From Rhizobium sp. 32-5/1 (GTDB taxonomy: Bacteria > Pseudomonadota > Alphaproteobacteria > Rhizobiales > Rhizobiaceae), in contig NZ_CP120638.1 of NCBI RefSeq assembly GCF_029537235.1, positions 1,302,001-1,366,000 of the forward strand: 64,000 bases of DNA, written 5' to 3'. How positions within the stretch are numbered: the first letter of the stretch is position 1; each line of letters begins with the position of its first letter. A program made the position numbers and the translations under genes. This document shows positions 45,229 to 55,597 of this stretch, piece after piece. The notes under the pieces were generated by a model, which saw only the letters and a list, made by a program, of their open reading frames with translations, was not told the origin of the DNA and ran no database searches.

Positions 45229-46531
45229 CCGGAAAGGCGTGGCCATGCCGTGGCAAAGCCCGATTTCGCCGGGAATTTCCTGGTATGAGGCAAATGTAGC
45301 GGTGCGACCGGAATATCCGCCGCTGTCAGGTTCGGTGCAGACGGACGTCGCCATTGTCGGCGGCGGCTTTACCGGGCTGCAGGCTGCCTATAACCTTGCC
45401 CGCAACGGCGTGCACGTGACGCTGATCGATGCCTGTCGCTTCGGCGATGGCGCATCGGGGCGCAATGGCGGACAGCTTGGCACCGGCCAGCGCTGGTGGC
45501 CCGAGGAATTTGAAGCGACACTCGGCTACGAGCGCTCGAAGGCGCTGTTCGACCTGGCGGAAAACGCCAAGAAGCACCTGCTCGACTTTTCAGAAGCCCA
45601 TGGCATAGACATCGAATATGTGCAGGGGCACATGTCGGTCTCCCACAAGAGCGGCATGGAAAAGGATTATCGGGCGAATGCCGAAATTGCCGCCACCCGC
45701 TACAACTATCCGCACCTGAGCTTCATGGATGGCAAGGAGACAGCCGAACGTCTTGGCTCGACCTTCTACAAATACGGCGTTCGCGACAACGGCACCGGCC
45801 ATATCCAGCCGATGAAGCTTCTGGTCGGGCTGGCGAGACAGGCGGCCCTTGCCGGAGCAGCATTGCACGAGAAAACCAAGGCATTGAAGGTGGAAAATGC
45901 CTCCGGAAAGGTCATCGTTCACACAGACAAGGGCATCATCACCGCCGACCGCGCCCTGATCGCCTGCAATGGCCACATCGGTAATCTTGAGCCGATCACC
46001 GCGAGCCGCGTCATGCCGATCCGCTCCTTCATCGGCGCGAGCAAGGTTCTCATCGATCATCCGGACGTGCTGCCCGGAGGCGAATCGGTGGCGGATTCGC
46101 GGTTTGTCGTGCGCTATTTCCGCAAGTCGAAGGATGGACGGTTGCTGTTCGGAGGTCGCGAGGCCTATACGGCGGATAATCCCAACGACATCTCCAACCA
46201 TATCCGGCGGCAGATCACGGAAATCTACCCGCATCTCGCCGATATAGAGATGACCCATTCCTGGGGCGGTTCCGTCGGCATCACCATGCCGCGCCAGCCC
46301 TTTGTGCGCGAGGTCATGCCGGGCGTAACCTCGATCGGCGGCTATTCCGGCCATGGTGTCATGCTGTCGAACTATTGCGGCAAGCTCTATGCCGATATGG
46401 TGCTGGGCAAGGCGACCGAACTCGAACTATTCAGGGAGTTGAATATACCCGGCTTCCCGGGCGGCGCACGGTTCCGGCCAGTGCTTCTATTTCTCGCCCT
46501 CAGCTGGTATGCCTTGCGAGACAAATTCTAG
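45221..46531 (+). CDS. puuB: Gamma-glutamylputrescine oxidase (FAD-dependent)
   Basis: A 436-aa DAO-type flavoprotein. The Rossmann motif VAIVGGGFTGLQAAYNLARNGVHVTLID and the PuuB/OrdL features GASGRNGGQLGTGQRWWPEEFEA and SWGGSVGITMPRQPFVREVMPGVTSIGGYSGHGVML are present. It oxidises gamma-glutamylputrescine to the aldehyde. The ATG at 45221 overlaps the puuA stop by 8 bases; the in-frame ATG at 45245 has GGAAAGG at good spacing and may be the true start (428 aa). Confidence 0.85.
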   Translation: MSDRKGVAMPWQSPISPGISWYEANVAVRPEYPPLSGSVQTDVAIVGGGFTGLQAAYNLARNGVHVTLIDACRFGDGASGRNGGQLGTGQRWWPEEFEATLGYERSKALFDLAENAKKHLLDFSEAHGIDIEYVQGHMSVSHKSGMEKDYRANAEIAATRYNYPHLSFMDGKETAERLGSTFYKYGVRDNGTGHIQPMKLLVGLARQAALAGAALHEKTKALKVENASGKVIVHTDKGIITADRALIACNGHIGNLEPITASRVMPIRSFIGASKVLIDHPDVLPGGESVADSRFVVRYFRKSKDGRLLFGGREAYTADNPNDISNHIRRQITEIYPHLADIEMTHSWGGSVGITMPRQPFVREVMPGVTSIGGYSGHGVMLSNYCGKLYADMVLGKATELELFRELNIPGFPGGARFRPVLLFLALSWYALRDKF

Positions 46532-46740
46532 ACAATCGAGTTCCGCATCATTTTGTTGCGCCGCACAAAAAGGCGGATGATTTTCGCCTGCATCCGGGCT
46601 AAAATCCAAAATCGGCTCACAGTCGAAGACGGAGCGAGACGCAGACGGAAACCGATTTGCACTTTTCCTCATCCCGCCCTAGCGCTTTTAAATCGATTAG
46701 ATTATAAACCTCTCCGAACAGAACGAGATCGAGATTTCTC

Positions 46741-48216
46741 ATGAGCAGCCAGATCATCCCCGTCGAACCCTTTGATTATGTGGTTTTCGGAGGCACCGGC
46801 GACCTTGCCGAGCGGAAACTTCTCCCCGCGCTCTATCATCGCCAGCTGGATGGCCAGTTGAGCGACCCGACGCGGATCATCGGGGCTTCGCGCAGTGCGC
46901 TGAGCCACGAGGAATACCGCAAGTTTGCGACCGATGCCCTGAAGGAACACCTGAAGAAGGGCGAATATGACGACGCCCAGGTGAAGACCTTCACCGATCG
47001 CCTGTTCTACATTTCCGTCGATGCCAAATCCGACCAGGGTTGGGACAAGCTGAAGGCACTGCTTGACGAGGGCAAGGAGCGCGTGCGCGCCTTCTATCTC
47101 GCTGTCGCCCCGGCCATCTTCGGCGATATTTCCGAGAAGATCCGCGATCACAAGCTGATCACCAAGACGACGCGCATCGTCGTCGAAAAGCCGATCGGAC
47201 GCGACCTTGCCTCCGCGCTCGAACTCAATGACACGATCGGCAAGGTGTTCAAGGAAGAACAGATCTTCCGCATCGACCACTATCTCGGCAAGGAAACCGT
47301 GCAGAACCTGATGGCGCTGCGCTTTGCCAATAAGCTGTACGAACCACTTTGGAACTCTTCCTATATCGACCATATCCAGATTACGGTTGCCGAGTCTGTC
47401 GGCCTCGAAAGCCGTGCAGGATACTACGACAAGGCCGGTGCGCTGCGTGATATGGTGCAGAACCACATTCTGCAGCTTCTCTGCCTCGTTGCTATGGAAG
47501 TGCCACCGTCGATGAACGCGGAAGCGGTGCGTGACGAAAAGCTGAAGGTCTTGCGGGCGCTGAAGCCGATTAATCCGGGCAATGTCGAGAAGATGACCGT
47601 GCGCGGCCAGTACAAGGCCGGTGCTTCGGCAGGCGGCGCCGTGAAAGGTTACCTTGAGGAGCTGGAAGGCGGCGTTTCCAACACCGAAACCTTTGTCGCT
47701 ATCAAGGCAGAGGTCAACAACTGGCGCTGGGCCGGCGTTCCCTTCTACATCCGCACCGGCAAGCGCATGGCCGGCCGCATGTCGGAAATCGTCGTCAATT
47801 TCAAGCCGATTCCACATTCGATCTTCGACGAGGCCGCCGGTCGCATCGAGGCCAACCAGCTGATCATTCGCCTGCAGCCGGACGAAGGTGTGAAGCAGTC
47901 GCTGATGATCAAGGATCCGGGGCCTGGCGGCATGCGCCTGCGCAACGTCTCGCTCGACATGACCTTTGCCGAAGCCTTCAATGCCCGCAGTGCCGATGCC
48001 TATGAGCGGCTGTTGCTCGACGTCATCAGGAACAACCAGACCCTGTTCATGCGCCGCGACGAAGTCGAGGCTGCTTGGCGCTGGGTCGATCCAATCCTGA
48101 AGTCATGGGAGGCCGTCGGCCAGAACGTCCAGAACTACACCGCCGGCACCTGGGGTCCGAGCCAGGCCATCGCGCTGATCGAGCGGGACGGTCGCACCTG
48201 GCATGAAGTGATCTGA
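46741..48216 (+). CDS. zwf: Glucose-6-phosphate 1-dehydrogenase
   Basis: A 491-aa enzyme oxidising glucose-6-phosphate to 6-phosphogluconolactone with NADP. It has the coenzyme motif VVFGGTGDLAERKLLPALY and the active site RIDHYLGKETVQNL with the catalytic His. Family length is normal. It heads zwf-pgl-edd; pgl starts 10 bases after its stop. The 210 bases upstream hold no gene and an AT-rich stretch (TTTTAAATCGATTAGATTAT, near 46686-46705) that is probably the promoter. Confidence 0.97.
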   Translation: MSSQIIPVEPFDYVVFGGTGDLAERKLLPALYHRQLDGQLSDPTRIIGASRSALSHEEYRKFATDALKEHLKKGEYDDAQVKTFTDRLFYISVDAKSDQGWDKLKALLDEGKERVRAFYLAVAPAIFGDISEKIRDHKLITKTTRIVVEKPIGRDLASALELNDTIGKVFKEEQIFRIDHYLGKETVQNLMALRFANKLYEPLWNSSYIDHIQITVAESVGLESRAGYYDKAGALRDMVQNHILQLLCLVAMEVPPSMNAEAVRDEKLKVLRALKPINPGNVEKMTVRGQYKAGASAGGAVKGYLEELEGGVSNTETFVAIKAEVNNWRWAGVPFYIRTGKRMAGRMSEIVVNFKPIPHSIFDEAAGRIEANQLIIRLQPDEGVKQSLMIKDPGPGGMRLRNVSLDMTFAEAFNARSADAYERLLLDVIRNNQTLFMRRDEVEAAWRWVDPILKSWEAVGQNVQNYTAGTWGPSQAIALIERDGRTWHEVI

Positions 48217-48226
48217 GGACGAAACC

Positions 48227-48925
48227 ATGGCGGCAGAAATGCACGTGTTCGACAATGGTCCAGCCCTCGCACTAGGGCTTGCCGGTGCAGTGAGCGCAGC
48301 ATTGAGTGCTGCGATCAAGGCACGCGGGACGGCCAGCATCGCAGTTTCGGGCGGCTCGACGCCGAAGGCCTTCTTCAAGGCTCTTTCCCAGGCAAAGATC
48401 GACTGGGACAAGGTCTGCGTGACGCTTGTCGATGAGCGTTTTGTAGAGCCGGACAGTGATCGCTCGAATGAAAAGCTGGTTAGAGACAACCTGCTGATCG
48501 ACGGCGCATCGGGAGCAAAGTTCGAGCCGCTGTATTATCCGACGGCAATGGCAGAGGAAGCCGCGGCCACAGCAACGAAACAGACCGCAGCCATCGGCTC
48601 GCCCTTTGACGTTGCGATCCTTGGCATGGGAACCGATGGCCACACTGCCTCGTTCTTTCCGGGCGGCTCGCGGCTTTCCGAAGCGCTGGATGGCGCGACG
48701 CCGCGCGGCGTGATGACCATGGAAGCGGACGGGGCCGGCGAACCGCGCCTGACGTTTACGTTCTCAAGCCTTCAGGATGCCGGGCTTCTCGTGCTCCACA
48801 TCGAAGGTTCCGGCAAGAAAGACGTGCTTGCCAAGGCGCAGGAAGACGGCGGCGAGGCGGAGATGCCGATCCGCGCCATGCTGCGCCGGGCAGCCTCGCC
48901 GCTGCAGATTTACTGGGCTCCCTAA
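48227..48925 (+). CDS. pgl: 6-phosphogluconolactonase
   Basis: A 232-aa enzyme of the NagB/SOL fold that hydrolyses 6-phosphogluconolactone to 6-phosphogluconate. Typical features are [41 protein letters not shown] and [17 protein letters not shown]. It lies between zwf and edd, the enzymes before and after it in the pathway. Confidence 0.96.
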   Translation: MAAEMHVFDNGPALALGLAGAVSAALSAAIKARGTASIAVSGGSTPKAFFKALSQAKIDWDKVCVTLVDERFVEPDSDRSNEKLVRDNLLIDGASGAKFEPLYYPTAMAEEAAATATKQTAAIGSPFDVAILGMGTDGHTASFFPGGSRLSEALDGATPRGVMTMEADGAGEPRLTFTFSSLQDAGLLVLHIEGSGKKDVLAKAQEDGGEAEMPIRAMLRRAASPLQIYWAP

Positions 48926-49008
48926 GCCCGAAATCCGGGACCCCAAGACCCGGGCAACCGCAACCATGCAGACCACAGGAGTGCCGAACACTCCGGAACA
49001 GGATTGCC

Positions 49009-50829
49009 ATGTCCGCTGACAGCCGTATCGCAGCGATCACCGCCCGCATCATCGAACGCTCCAAGCCGTACCGCGAACCCTACCTGGCACGCGTACGGGC
49101 TGCCGCATCCAAGAGCGTCACCCGCTCCGTACTCGGCTGCGGCAACCTCGCCCATGGCTTTGCCGTCTGTTCCCCCTCCGAGAAGGTCGCGTTGTCGGGA
49201 GATACCGTACCCAACCTCGGCATCATCACCTCCTATAATGACATGCTCTCGGCCCACCAGCCGTTCGAAACCTATCCGGCGCTGATCCGCCAGGCTGCCC
49301 ATGAAGCAGGCGGCGTGGCGCAGGTCGCCGGCGGCGTTCCGGCCATGTGCGACGGCGTGACACAGGGGCAGCCGGGCATGGAACTGTCGCTATTTTCGCG
49401 CGACCTGATCGCCATGTCGGCCGGCGTTGGCCTCTCGCACAACATGTTCGACAGCACCGTCTATCTCGGCGTCTGCGACAAGATCGTGCCTGGCCTGATG
49501 ATCGCGGCGATGACCTTCGGCCACCTGCCCGCCGTCTTCATTCCCGCGGGGCCGATGACCACAGGCCTGCCGAACGACGAGAAATCCCGCGTGCGGCAGC
49601 TTTTTGCCGAAGGCAAGGTCGGCCGCGACGAATTGCTCGAAGCGGAGTCGAAGTCCTATCACGGCCCGGGCACCTGCACCTTCTACGGCACCGCCAATTC
49701 CAACCAGATGCTGATGGAGATCATGGGCTTCCACCTGCCCGGCGCCTCCTTCATCAATCCCGGCACGCCTCTGCGCGATGCCCTGACCAAGGAAGCAACG
49801 AAACGGGCGCTGGCCATCACGGCCCTCGGTAACGAATTCACGCCCGCCGGCGAAATGATAGACGAGCGTTCGATCGTCAACGGCGTCGTCGGCCTGCACG
49901 CCACCGGCGGCTCGACCAACCACACGATGCATCTCGTCGCCATGGCCCGTTCGGCCGGCATCGCACTGACCTGGCAGGATATTTCGGAACTGTCCGACAT
50001 CATCCCGCTGCTTGCCCGCGTCTATCCGAACGGTCTGGCCGACGTGAACCATTTCCATGCGGCCGGCGGTATGGGCTATCTGATCAGCCAGTTGCTGAAA
50101 CACGGCCTGCTGCACGACGACGTGCGCACGGTCTTCGGCCAGGGGCTGGCATCTTACGCGATCGACGTGAAGCTTGGCGAAAACGGCACGGTCGCGCGCG
50201 AGCCGGCGCCGGCCCATAGCCATGATCCGAAGGTGCTGTCGACGGTCGAGCATCCCTTCCAGCAGTCCGGTGGACTGAAGATGCTGACCGGCAATCTCGG
50301 CAAAGCCGTCATCAAGATCTCCGCCGTGAAGCCGGAGCGGCACATCATCGAAGCGCCGGCAAAGATCTTCCACGACCAGTTGGAACTGCAGGCGGCCTTC
50401 AAGGACGGCAAGCTCGGGGGCGACTTCGTTGCCGTCGTGCGTTTCCAGGGGCCGAAAGCCAACGGCATGCCGGAACTGCACAAGCTGACGACGGTGCTCG
50501 GCATCCTGCAGGATCGCGGTCAGACCGTGGCACTGATCACCGACGGCCGCATGTCCGGCGCCTCCGGCAAGGTGCCGTCGGCGATCCACATGACGCCGGA
50601 AGCCATGGATGGTGGGCCGATCGCCAAAATCCAGGAAGGCGACATCATCCGTCTCGACGCGACGACCGGCAAGATCGAGGTCATCGTCGATGCTGCCGAG
50701 TTTGCGGCCCGCACACCGGTCAAGGCCGATCTCTCCGGCAATGAATTCGGCATGGGCCGCGAACTTTTCGCCCCATTCCGTGCTGCCGTGGGAACGGCAG
50801 ACCACGGTGCGAGCGTGTTTTTTCACTGA
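49009..50829 (+). CDS. edd: Phosphogluconate dehydratase
   Basis: A 606-aa IlvD/Edd-family Fe-S dehydratase that turns 6-phosphogluconate into KDPG, the first committed step of the Entner-Doudoroff pathway. Features are [44 protein letters not shown] (cluster Cys), [22 protein letters not shown] (second Cys) and [24 protein letters not shown]. Length is normal for Edd, longer than IlvD. The aldolase gene eda is not in the window. Confidence 0.97.
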   Translation: MSADSRIAAITARIIERSKPYREPYLARVRAAASKSVTRSVLGCGNLAHGFAVCSPSEKVALSGDTVPNLGIITSYNDMLSAHQPFETYPALIRQAAHEAGGVAQVAGGVPAMCDGVTQGQPGMELSLFSRDLIAMSAGVGLSHNMFDSTVYLGVCDKIVPGLMIAAMTFGHLPAVFIPAGPMTTGLPNDEKSRVRQLFAEGKVGRDELLEAESKSYHGPGTCTFYGTANSNQMLMEIMGFHLPGASFINPGTPLRDALTKEATKRALAITALGNEFTPAGEMIDERSIVNGVVGLHATGGSTNHTMHLVAMARSAGIALTWQDISELSDIIPLLARVYPNGLADVNHFHAAGGMGYLISQLLKHGLLHDDVRTVFGQGLASYAIDVKLGENGTVAREPAPAHSHDPKVLSTVEHPFQQSGGLKMLTGNLGKAVIKISAVKPERHIIEAPAKIFHDQLELQAAFKDGKLGGDFVAVVRFQGPKANGMPELHKLTTVLGILQDRGQTVALITDGRMSGASGKVPSAIHMTPEAMDGGPIAKIQEGDIIRLDATTGKIEVIVDAAEFAARTPVKADLSGNEFGMGRELFAPFRAAVGTADHGASVFFH

Positions 50830-50878
50830 GATCGATGGCTGAGTTTAGTGGAATCTCAGTCCTAGAGTGTGCCGAGCC

Positions 50879-51023
50879 TTACCCCCCTCTGTCGGCGACG
50901 CCGACATCTCCCCTCAAGGGGGAGATCGACCGCTGAACTGTTGCGTCCCTTACAGCGAGTGTGAGGGAAAAGAATGATCTCCACCCTTGTGGGGGAGATG
51001 TCACGAAGTGACAGAGGGGGTAA
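50879..51023. repeat. Rhizobial intergenic palindromic mosaic element
   Basis: Outer arms TTACCCCCCTCTGTC (50879-50893) and GACAGAGGGGGTAA (51010-51023) enclose inner arms of the ATCTCCCC / GGGGAGAT type, two hairpins in all. This layout is common between genes in rhizobial chromosomes (RIME/REP-like). It is non-coding. Confidence 0.8.
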
Positions 51024-51060
51024 AGCCCCGCACTCCGTGCTTGACACCCACAACAACAAA

Positions 51061-51471
51061 TCAGCCGTAAATATCCAGCGTCAAATTCCGATGCTTCGGA
51101 TGGGTGCTGTAGACGAAGATGCGTTTCAGGTCGCGTTCCGCCATCAGGCGCAAGAAGCGGGCTTCGACGACATTGTTGATATGGACGCGCTTGACGACGC
51201 AGCCAATCATGCCGATGCGGGCGCTTGGAACGTCGAGGTAGAAATTCGGCGGCAGGCGGAACTGGGTTGCGATGCCGAGAACGACACTGCTTCGGGAAAT
51301 CTGCAGGATTTCGCAGCGACGCGAACTGAGGTTCGTCATGCCGTTTTCGGTGTATTCGATACGGGCGTCATTGCGGGTTTCCTCCATCGGGAAATTGACT
51401 TCCCGATCATACATGAAGGATTCTTCCCGACTGAGATATGTCGGACGATCGCCCGTTGTCTGGGTCGCCAT
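51061..51471 (-). CDS. PilZ-like small protein with degenerate c-di-GMP motifs
   Basis: A 136-aa soluble protein from the ATG at 51471, with AAGG seven bases upstream. The core (TNLSSRRCEILQISRSSVVLGIATQFRLPPNFYLDVPSARIGMIGCVVKRVHINNVVEARF) has the strand pattern of a PilZ barrel, with GIATQFRLPPNFYLDV very like rhizobial PilZ proteins. The RxxxR and (D/N)xSxxG motifs that bind c-di-GMP are not clear, so it may not bind it. It sits between edd and the agl operon on the minus strand. Confidence 0.6.
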   Translation of the reverse strand: MATQTTGDRPTYLSREESFMYDREVNFPMEETRNDARIEYTENGMTNLSSRRCEILQISRSSVVLGIATQFRLPPNFYLDVPSARIGMIGCVVKRVHINNVVEARFLRLMAERDLKRIFVYSTHPKHRNLTLDIYG

Positions 51472-51560
51472 GTGCCTTGCCACCTCTTTGCCCGCTTTTC
51501 CCCGCTACTTTAGCGGCAGACATTTAAAAACCCGTCACCGCAGCCGGCGTGGAGACAGCA

Positions 51561-51591
51561 AAAGACCGGAAGACGTTGCCGCCTTCCGGTC
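51561..51591 (-). terminator. Intrinsic terminator of the agl operon
   Basis: AGACCGGAAG and CTTCCGGTCT pair around ten bases on the minus strand and run into TTTTGC, 17 bases after the aglK stop. Confidence 0.85.
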
Positions 51592-51607
51592 TATTCAAAT
51601 GGGCCCA

Positions 51608-52695
51608 TCAATTGCGGTAGCTGCGGCCTTCGGCGTTGAAGAGGTGCAGTTTCACCCGATCGCCGGTGAAGCGGATTTTCTGTCCACGCTTGATATCGAG
51701 AATACCCGGCAGCTTGGCGATGATCGGCTGGCCATCGACCAGACCCTCGATGTACAGCAACGTAACTTCACCAAGCGCCTCGACGATGGCGACCGTGCCC
51801 TCGAACAGGAAATTGTCGTCGGTGGCGATCTGCAGATCTTCCGGCCGGATGCCGAAGCTGGCTGTCTTGCCCTCCTCGGATGCCGGTGTGGCGATATCGA
51901 GCGTCACGGACTTGCCACCCGTCAGGATGACAGTGGTTTGCTGTCCTGCCGTCGTGATCTTGGCCGGTATGACGTTCATGGCAGGCGAACCGATGAACTG
52001 CGCAACAAACAGGTTTGCCGGGCGCTCATAGAGTTCGAGCGGCGGACCGACCTGCTCGATATGACCGCCGGACAAGACGACGATCCGGTCGGCAAGCGTC
52101 ATCGCCTCGACCTGATCATGCGTGACATAGATCATCGTCGTATCCGGCATGGATTCGCTGAGCTTGGCGATCTCGATACGCGTTGCGACACGCAGTGCTG
52201 CGTCGAGGTTGGACAGCGGCTCATCGAAAAGGAAGACCTTCGGATCGCGGCAAATGGCTCGGCCGATGGCGACGCGCTGGCGTTGGCCACCGGAGAGCGC
52301 CTTGGGCAGCCGGTCGAGATATTTCGTCAGCTGCAGGATATCGGCGGCTGCACGAACGCGGCGATCGATCTCTTCCTTGCTCTCCTTGGCGATGCGCATG
52401 CCGAAGGCCATGTTGTCATAGACCGTCATGTGCGGGTAGAGCGCGTAGGACTGGAAGACCATGGCGATGCCGCGCTGGGAGGGGGTACGTCGTTGACGAG
52501 ACGCTCGGCGATATACATCTCGCCGCCGGAAATCTCTTCGAGGCCGGCAATCATACGCAGAAGCGTCGATTTTCCGCAACCGGAGGGGCCGACGAAGACA
52601 ATGAACTCGCCCTGCCTGATATCAAGATCGATGCCGTGAATGACATCCACCGCGCCATAGGACTTGCGGATATTCTTCAGTTGCAGGCCTGCCAT
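51608..52695 (-). CDS. aglK: Alpha-glucoside ABC transporter ATPase AglK (one frameshift)
   Basis: A 362-aa sugar-type ATPase after adding one base to the G run at 52481-52485; otherwise it splits into 52695-52430 and 52480-51608. The first part has Walker [10 protein letters not shown]; the second has [20 protein letters not shown], signature [15 protein letters not shown], Walker [17 protein letters not shown] and a C-terminal TOBE/MalK regulatory region. Start [14 protein letters not shown] at 52695 has GGAGGA upstream. Last gene of aglEFGAK; it powers AglFG. Confidence 0.9.
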
Positions 52696-52758
52696 GTCAT
52701 CCTCCCCATTCATTCCGTTGTTCTTTGTCCGTCATCAGCCATGCGGCCGTGCCGGCGC

Positions 52759-54432
52759 TTATGTCAGTCGCGCGAAAAACCCGCCCCATGCCGGAAGCGT
52801 GATCGTGTCGCCGTTGATCGTCGAGGTGAAACCGTGTCCATCCAGAGCTTCCAACTGTTCCAGCGGACGCTTCGTCGTCACCGCCACATCGCTCATATTG
52901 TAGAGGCAGAAGATCTGCTCGTTTCCATAGGTTCGCACGAAACCGAGCAGCGGCGCCTCATAGGCCCGGAATTCGATCTCGCCCTTGGCAAAGGCCGGAT
53001 ACTGGCGGCGGAACGCCAGAAACCGCCGGTAATGATGAAGGACCGAGGCCATATCCGCCTCCTGGACCGACACGGCCTTGGGTAGATGCTCGGGCGCCAC
53101 CGGCAACCATGTCTTGCCGGTCCCGAAACCGCCATTGATGGCCTTGTCGTCCCAGACCATCGGCGTGCGGCAACCATCGCGGCCCTTGAAATCGGGCCAG
53201 AACTGAATGCCATAGGGGTCCTGCAGATCCTCGAAGGCGACATCGGCTTCGGTTAACCCAAGCTCCTCGCCCTGATAGATGCAAACGGAACCGCGCAGCG
53301 TCATCAAGAGGCTGGCGAGAAACTTCGCATAGGCTTGCTCGTCCGCAATCCCCTGCCCCCAGCGACTGACATGGCGCACGACGTCATGATTGGAAAAGGC
53401 CCAACAGGCCCAGCCCTTCGGTGCAGCGCGCTCGAAATCGTGCTGGACTTCAGCCACGCGTGCCGGCGTCAGCGGATCGGGCGCCAGGAACTCGAAGGCG
53501 TAGCACATGTGCATCTTGTCGCCGCCGGACGTGTATTGCCCGGCAATCTCCAGGCCGATCTGGCTGTCGCCGACCTCGCCCACCGCCGCAATCGCCGGAT
53601 ACTCGTCCATCACCGCACGGAAGCGCTTGAGGAATTCAAGGTTCTCCGGACGGTTCTTGTCGTAGAGATGCTCCTGGTAATTATAGGGATTCACGGCCGG
53701 CGCGGTATTGGCGTTGCGCCGTTCCGGCGCCAGCGCCGGATTGTCGCGCAGATCCTTGTCGTGGAAGTAGAAGTTGATGGTATCCAGGCGGAAACCGTCA
53801 ACGCCGCGTTCCAGCCAGAACCGTTCGACGGCTAGAAGCGCGTGCTGTACCTCCGGATTGTGCAGGTTGAGGTCGGGCTGCGAGGTCAGGAAGTTGTGCA
53901 TGTAATATTGCAGCCGGGTCGGATCCCACTGCCAAGCCGAGCCACCAAAGATCGACAGCCAGTTGTTGGGCGGCGTGCCGTCCGGCTTCGAATCCGCCCA
54001 GACATACCAGTCCGACTTCGGATTGAACCGGCTGGAACGGCTTTCCTTGAACCACGGGTGCTGGTCGGACGTGTGCGACAACACCAGGTCGATCATCACC
54101 CGGATGCCCAAGCGATGGGCCTGCGCAATCATCGCGTCGAAATCCGCGATATCGCCGAAGAGTGTATCGACGTCCTGATAATCGGAAACGTCGTAGCCGA
54201 AATCCTTCATGGGCGAGGTGAAGAACGGCGAGACCCAGATCGCATCGATGCCGAGCGAGGCAATGTACGGCAAGCGCGTGGTGATCCCCTTGAGATCGCC
54301 GACGCCGTCACTATTGGTATCCTGATAGGAGCGCGGATAGATCTGATAGATCACCGCACCCCGCCACCAGTCCCGGTCGGCTTTCAGGATGGACACCCCA
54401 GTCGCAGTCATTGCAGTTTCCCGTATGTTCAT
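52759..54432 (-). CDS. aglA: Alpha-glucosidase AglA (GH13)
   Basis: A 557-aa cytosolic GH13 enzyme that hydrolyses sucrose, maltose, trehalose or like alpha-glucosides. The four conserved regions are visible: DLVLSHTSDQHPWF, GFRLDTINFYFHD (nucleophile Asp), AVGEVGD (acid/base Glu) and FSNHDVVRH (third acid). It opens with WWRGAVIYQIYPRSYQDTNSDGVGDLKGI. The ATG at 54411, with GGGAAA upstream, is an alternative start (550 aa). It lies between aglG and aglK in the transport operon. Confidence 0.95.
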   Translation of the reverse strand: MNIRETAMTATGVSILKADRDWWRGAVIYQIYPRSYQDTNSDGVGDLKGITTRLPYIASLGIDAIWVSPFFTSPMKDFGYDVSDYQDVDTLFGDIADFDAMIAQAHRLGIRVMIDLVLSHTSDQHPWFKESRSSRFNPKSDWYVWADSKPDGTPPNNWLSIFGGSAWQWDPTRLQYYMHNFLTSQPDLNLHNPEVQHALLAVERFWLERGVDGFRLDTINFYFHDKDLRDNPALAPERRNANTAPAVNPYNYQEHLYDKNRPENLEFLKRFRAVMDEYPAIAAVGEVGDSQIGLEIAGQYTSGGDKMHMCYAFEFLAPDPLTPARVAEVQHDFERAAPKGWACWAFSNHDVVRHVSRWGQGIADEQAYAKFLASLLMTLRGSVCIYQGEELGLTEADVAFEDLQDPYGIQFWPDFKGRDGCRTPMVWDDKAINGGFGTGKTWLPVAPEHLPKAVSVQEADMASVLHHYRRFLAFRRQYPAFAKGEIEFRAYEAPLLGFVRTYGNEQIFCLYNMSDVAVTTKRPLEQLEALDGHGFTSTINGDTITLPAWGGFFARLT

Positions 54433-54456
54433 GTCGAAGGCACTCTGGATGCTCGC

Positions 54457-55596
54457 CTACTTGACCGAGCCGGCCAGAAGACCGCGGACAAGGAAGCGCT
54501 GGAGGCTGAAGAAGACGATCAGCGGCACGATGATCGTGACGAAGGCCGAGGCCGTCAGGATTTCCCAATTGCCGCCGCGCGAACCGAGCAGGTTCACAAG
54601 GCGACCGGTCAGAACCAACTCTTCGTTACCGGCGCCGAGGAAAACCATGGCGACGAGCAGGTCGTTCCAGGTCCAGAGGAACTGGAAGATGGCGAAGGAG
54701 GCGAGTGCCGGAAACGACAGCGGCAGGATGATCTTGACGAAGATGTCGAAGTCGCTCGCACCATCAACGCGGGCCGATTCCATGATTTCGCGCGGCAGTC
54801 CGACCATGTAGTTGCGCAGCAGGTAGATCGCCAGCGGCAGACCGAAGCCCATATGCGCCAGCCAGATGCCGACATAGGTCTTGGCGGGAACGCCGAGGAA
54901 CAGGCCAACGCCGTTGTAGAGCTTGAGCAGCGGGATCAGCGACATCTGCAGCGGCACGACCAGAAGCCCGACGACGACGGCAACGAGTATGGCGCGGCCG
55001 GGGAATTTCATCCAGGCGAGCGCGTAGGCCGCAAAGGCCGCAACGAGGATCGGGATGATGGTGGAGGGAATGGCGACGGTCAGCGAATTGATGAAGGACG
55101 CCCCGATGCCGGCAGCGGCAAAGACCTCGCGGTAGTTGTCAAAGGTGAAGCGCGACGGCACGGTGGCCTGATAGAAGATGCGCTGGCCGCGCGTGCCTTC
55201 CATCGCCGTATCCGACACGATCTCGAAGGACCCATCGGCCTGCACGGTGAGCTTTTCGCCACCGTTGAGGTCGGCCGTCTGGCCCGGCTCGAAATCACCA
55301 GGCTTCAGGCTGGAGGAACCGAAGGCCGCGACTTCGCCGGCACCGCCCTCAAGCACATTGCCTGATATGACGAACTTGCCGTTCTTCTCGACCTGCTTAT
55401 CGGCGCCAGGTGCGCGGAAGACTGCGTTCTGGGTGGAGTCGGCGAGCGAGGTCCACCAGCCGGAGACGGCGAGCTGGTCCTTGTCGCGCAGCGACGAGAT
55501 GAGAAGTCCGGCGGTGGGTACCGTCCAGAGGATGACCAGAAGGGCGACGGAAAGGTGGACGACCCAGGCAAGGGGTGAGCGGGACGAAGCGATCAT
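54457..55596 (-). CDS. aglG: Alpha-glucoside ABC permease AglG
   Basis: A 379-aa MalG-type permease, longer than usual because of an extra periplasmic domain (about residues 45-150) between helix 1 and the core. The EAA loop is MESARVDGASDFDIFVKIILPLSFPALASF. The start at 55596 (MIASSRSPLAWVV) lies one base after the aglF stop region; the longer frame is discarded. Confidence 0.93.
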   Translation of the reverse strand: MIASSRSPLAWVVHLSVALLVILWTVPTAGLLISSLRDKDQLAVSGWWTSLADSTQNAVFRAPGADKQVEKNGKFVISGNVLEGGAGEVAAFGSSSLKPGDFEPGQTADLNGGEKLTVQADGSFEIVSDTAMEGTRGQRIFYQATVPSRFTFDNYREVFAAAGIGASFINSLTVAIPSTIIPILVAAFAAYALAWMKFPGRAILVAVVVGLLVVPLQMSLIPLLKLYNGVGLFLGVPAKTYVGIWLAHMGFGLPLAIYLLRNYMVGLPREIMESARVDGASDFDIFVKIILPLSFPALASFAIFQFLWTWNDLLVAMVFLGAGNEELVLTGRLVNLLGSRGGNWEILTASAFVTIIVPLIVFFSLQRFLVRGLLAGSVK

Positions 55597-55597
55597 C

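Noticed and set aside
49390..50826. 478-codon minus-strand frame opposite edd
   Set aside because: Shadow of edd; composition is the reverse complement of a known enzyme and no ribosome site is present.
50860..51060. CRISPR-like repeats after edd
   Set aside because: The repeats are inverted, unequal and lack regular spacers; no cas genes are present. They fit a rhizobial palindromic element.
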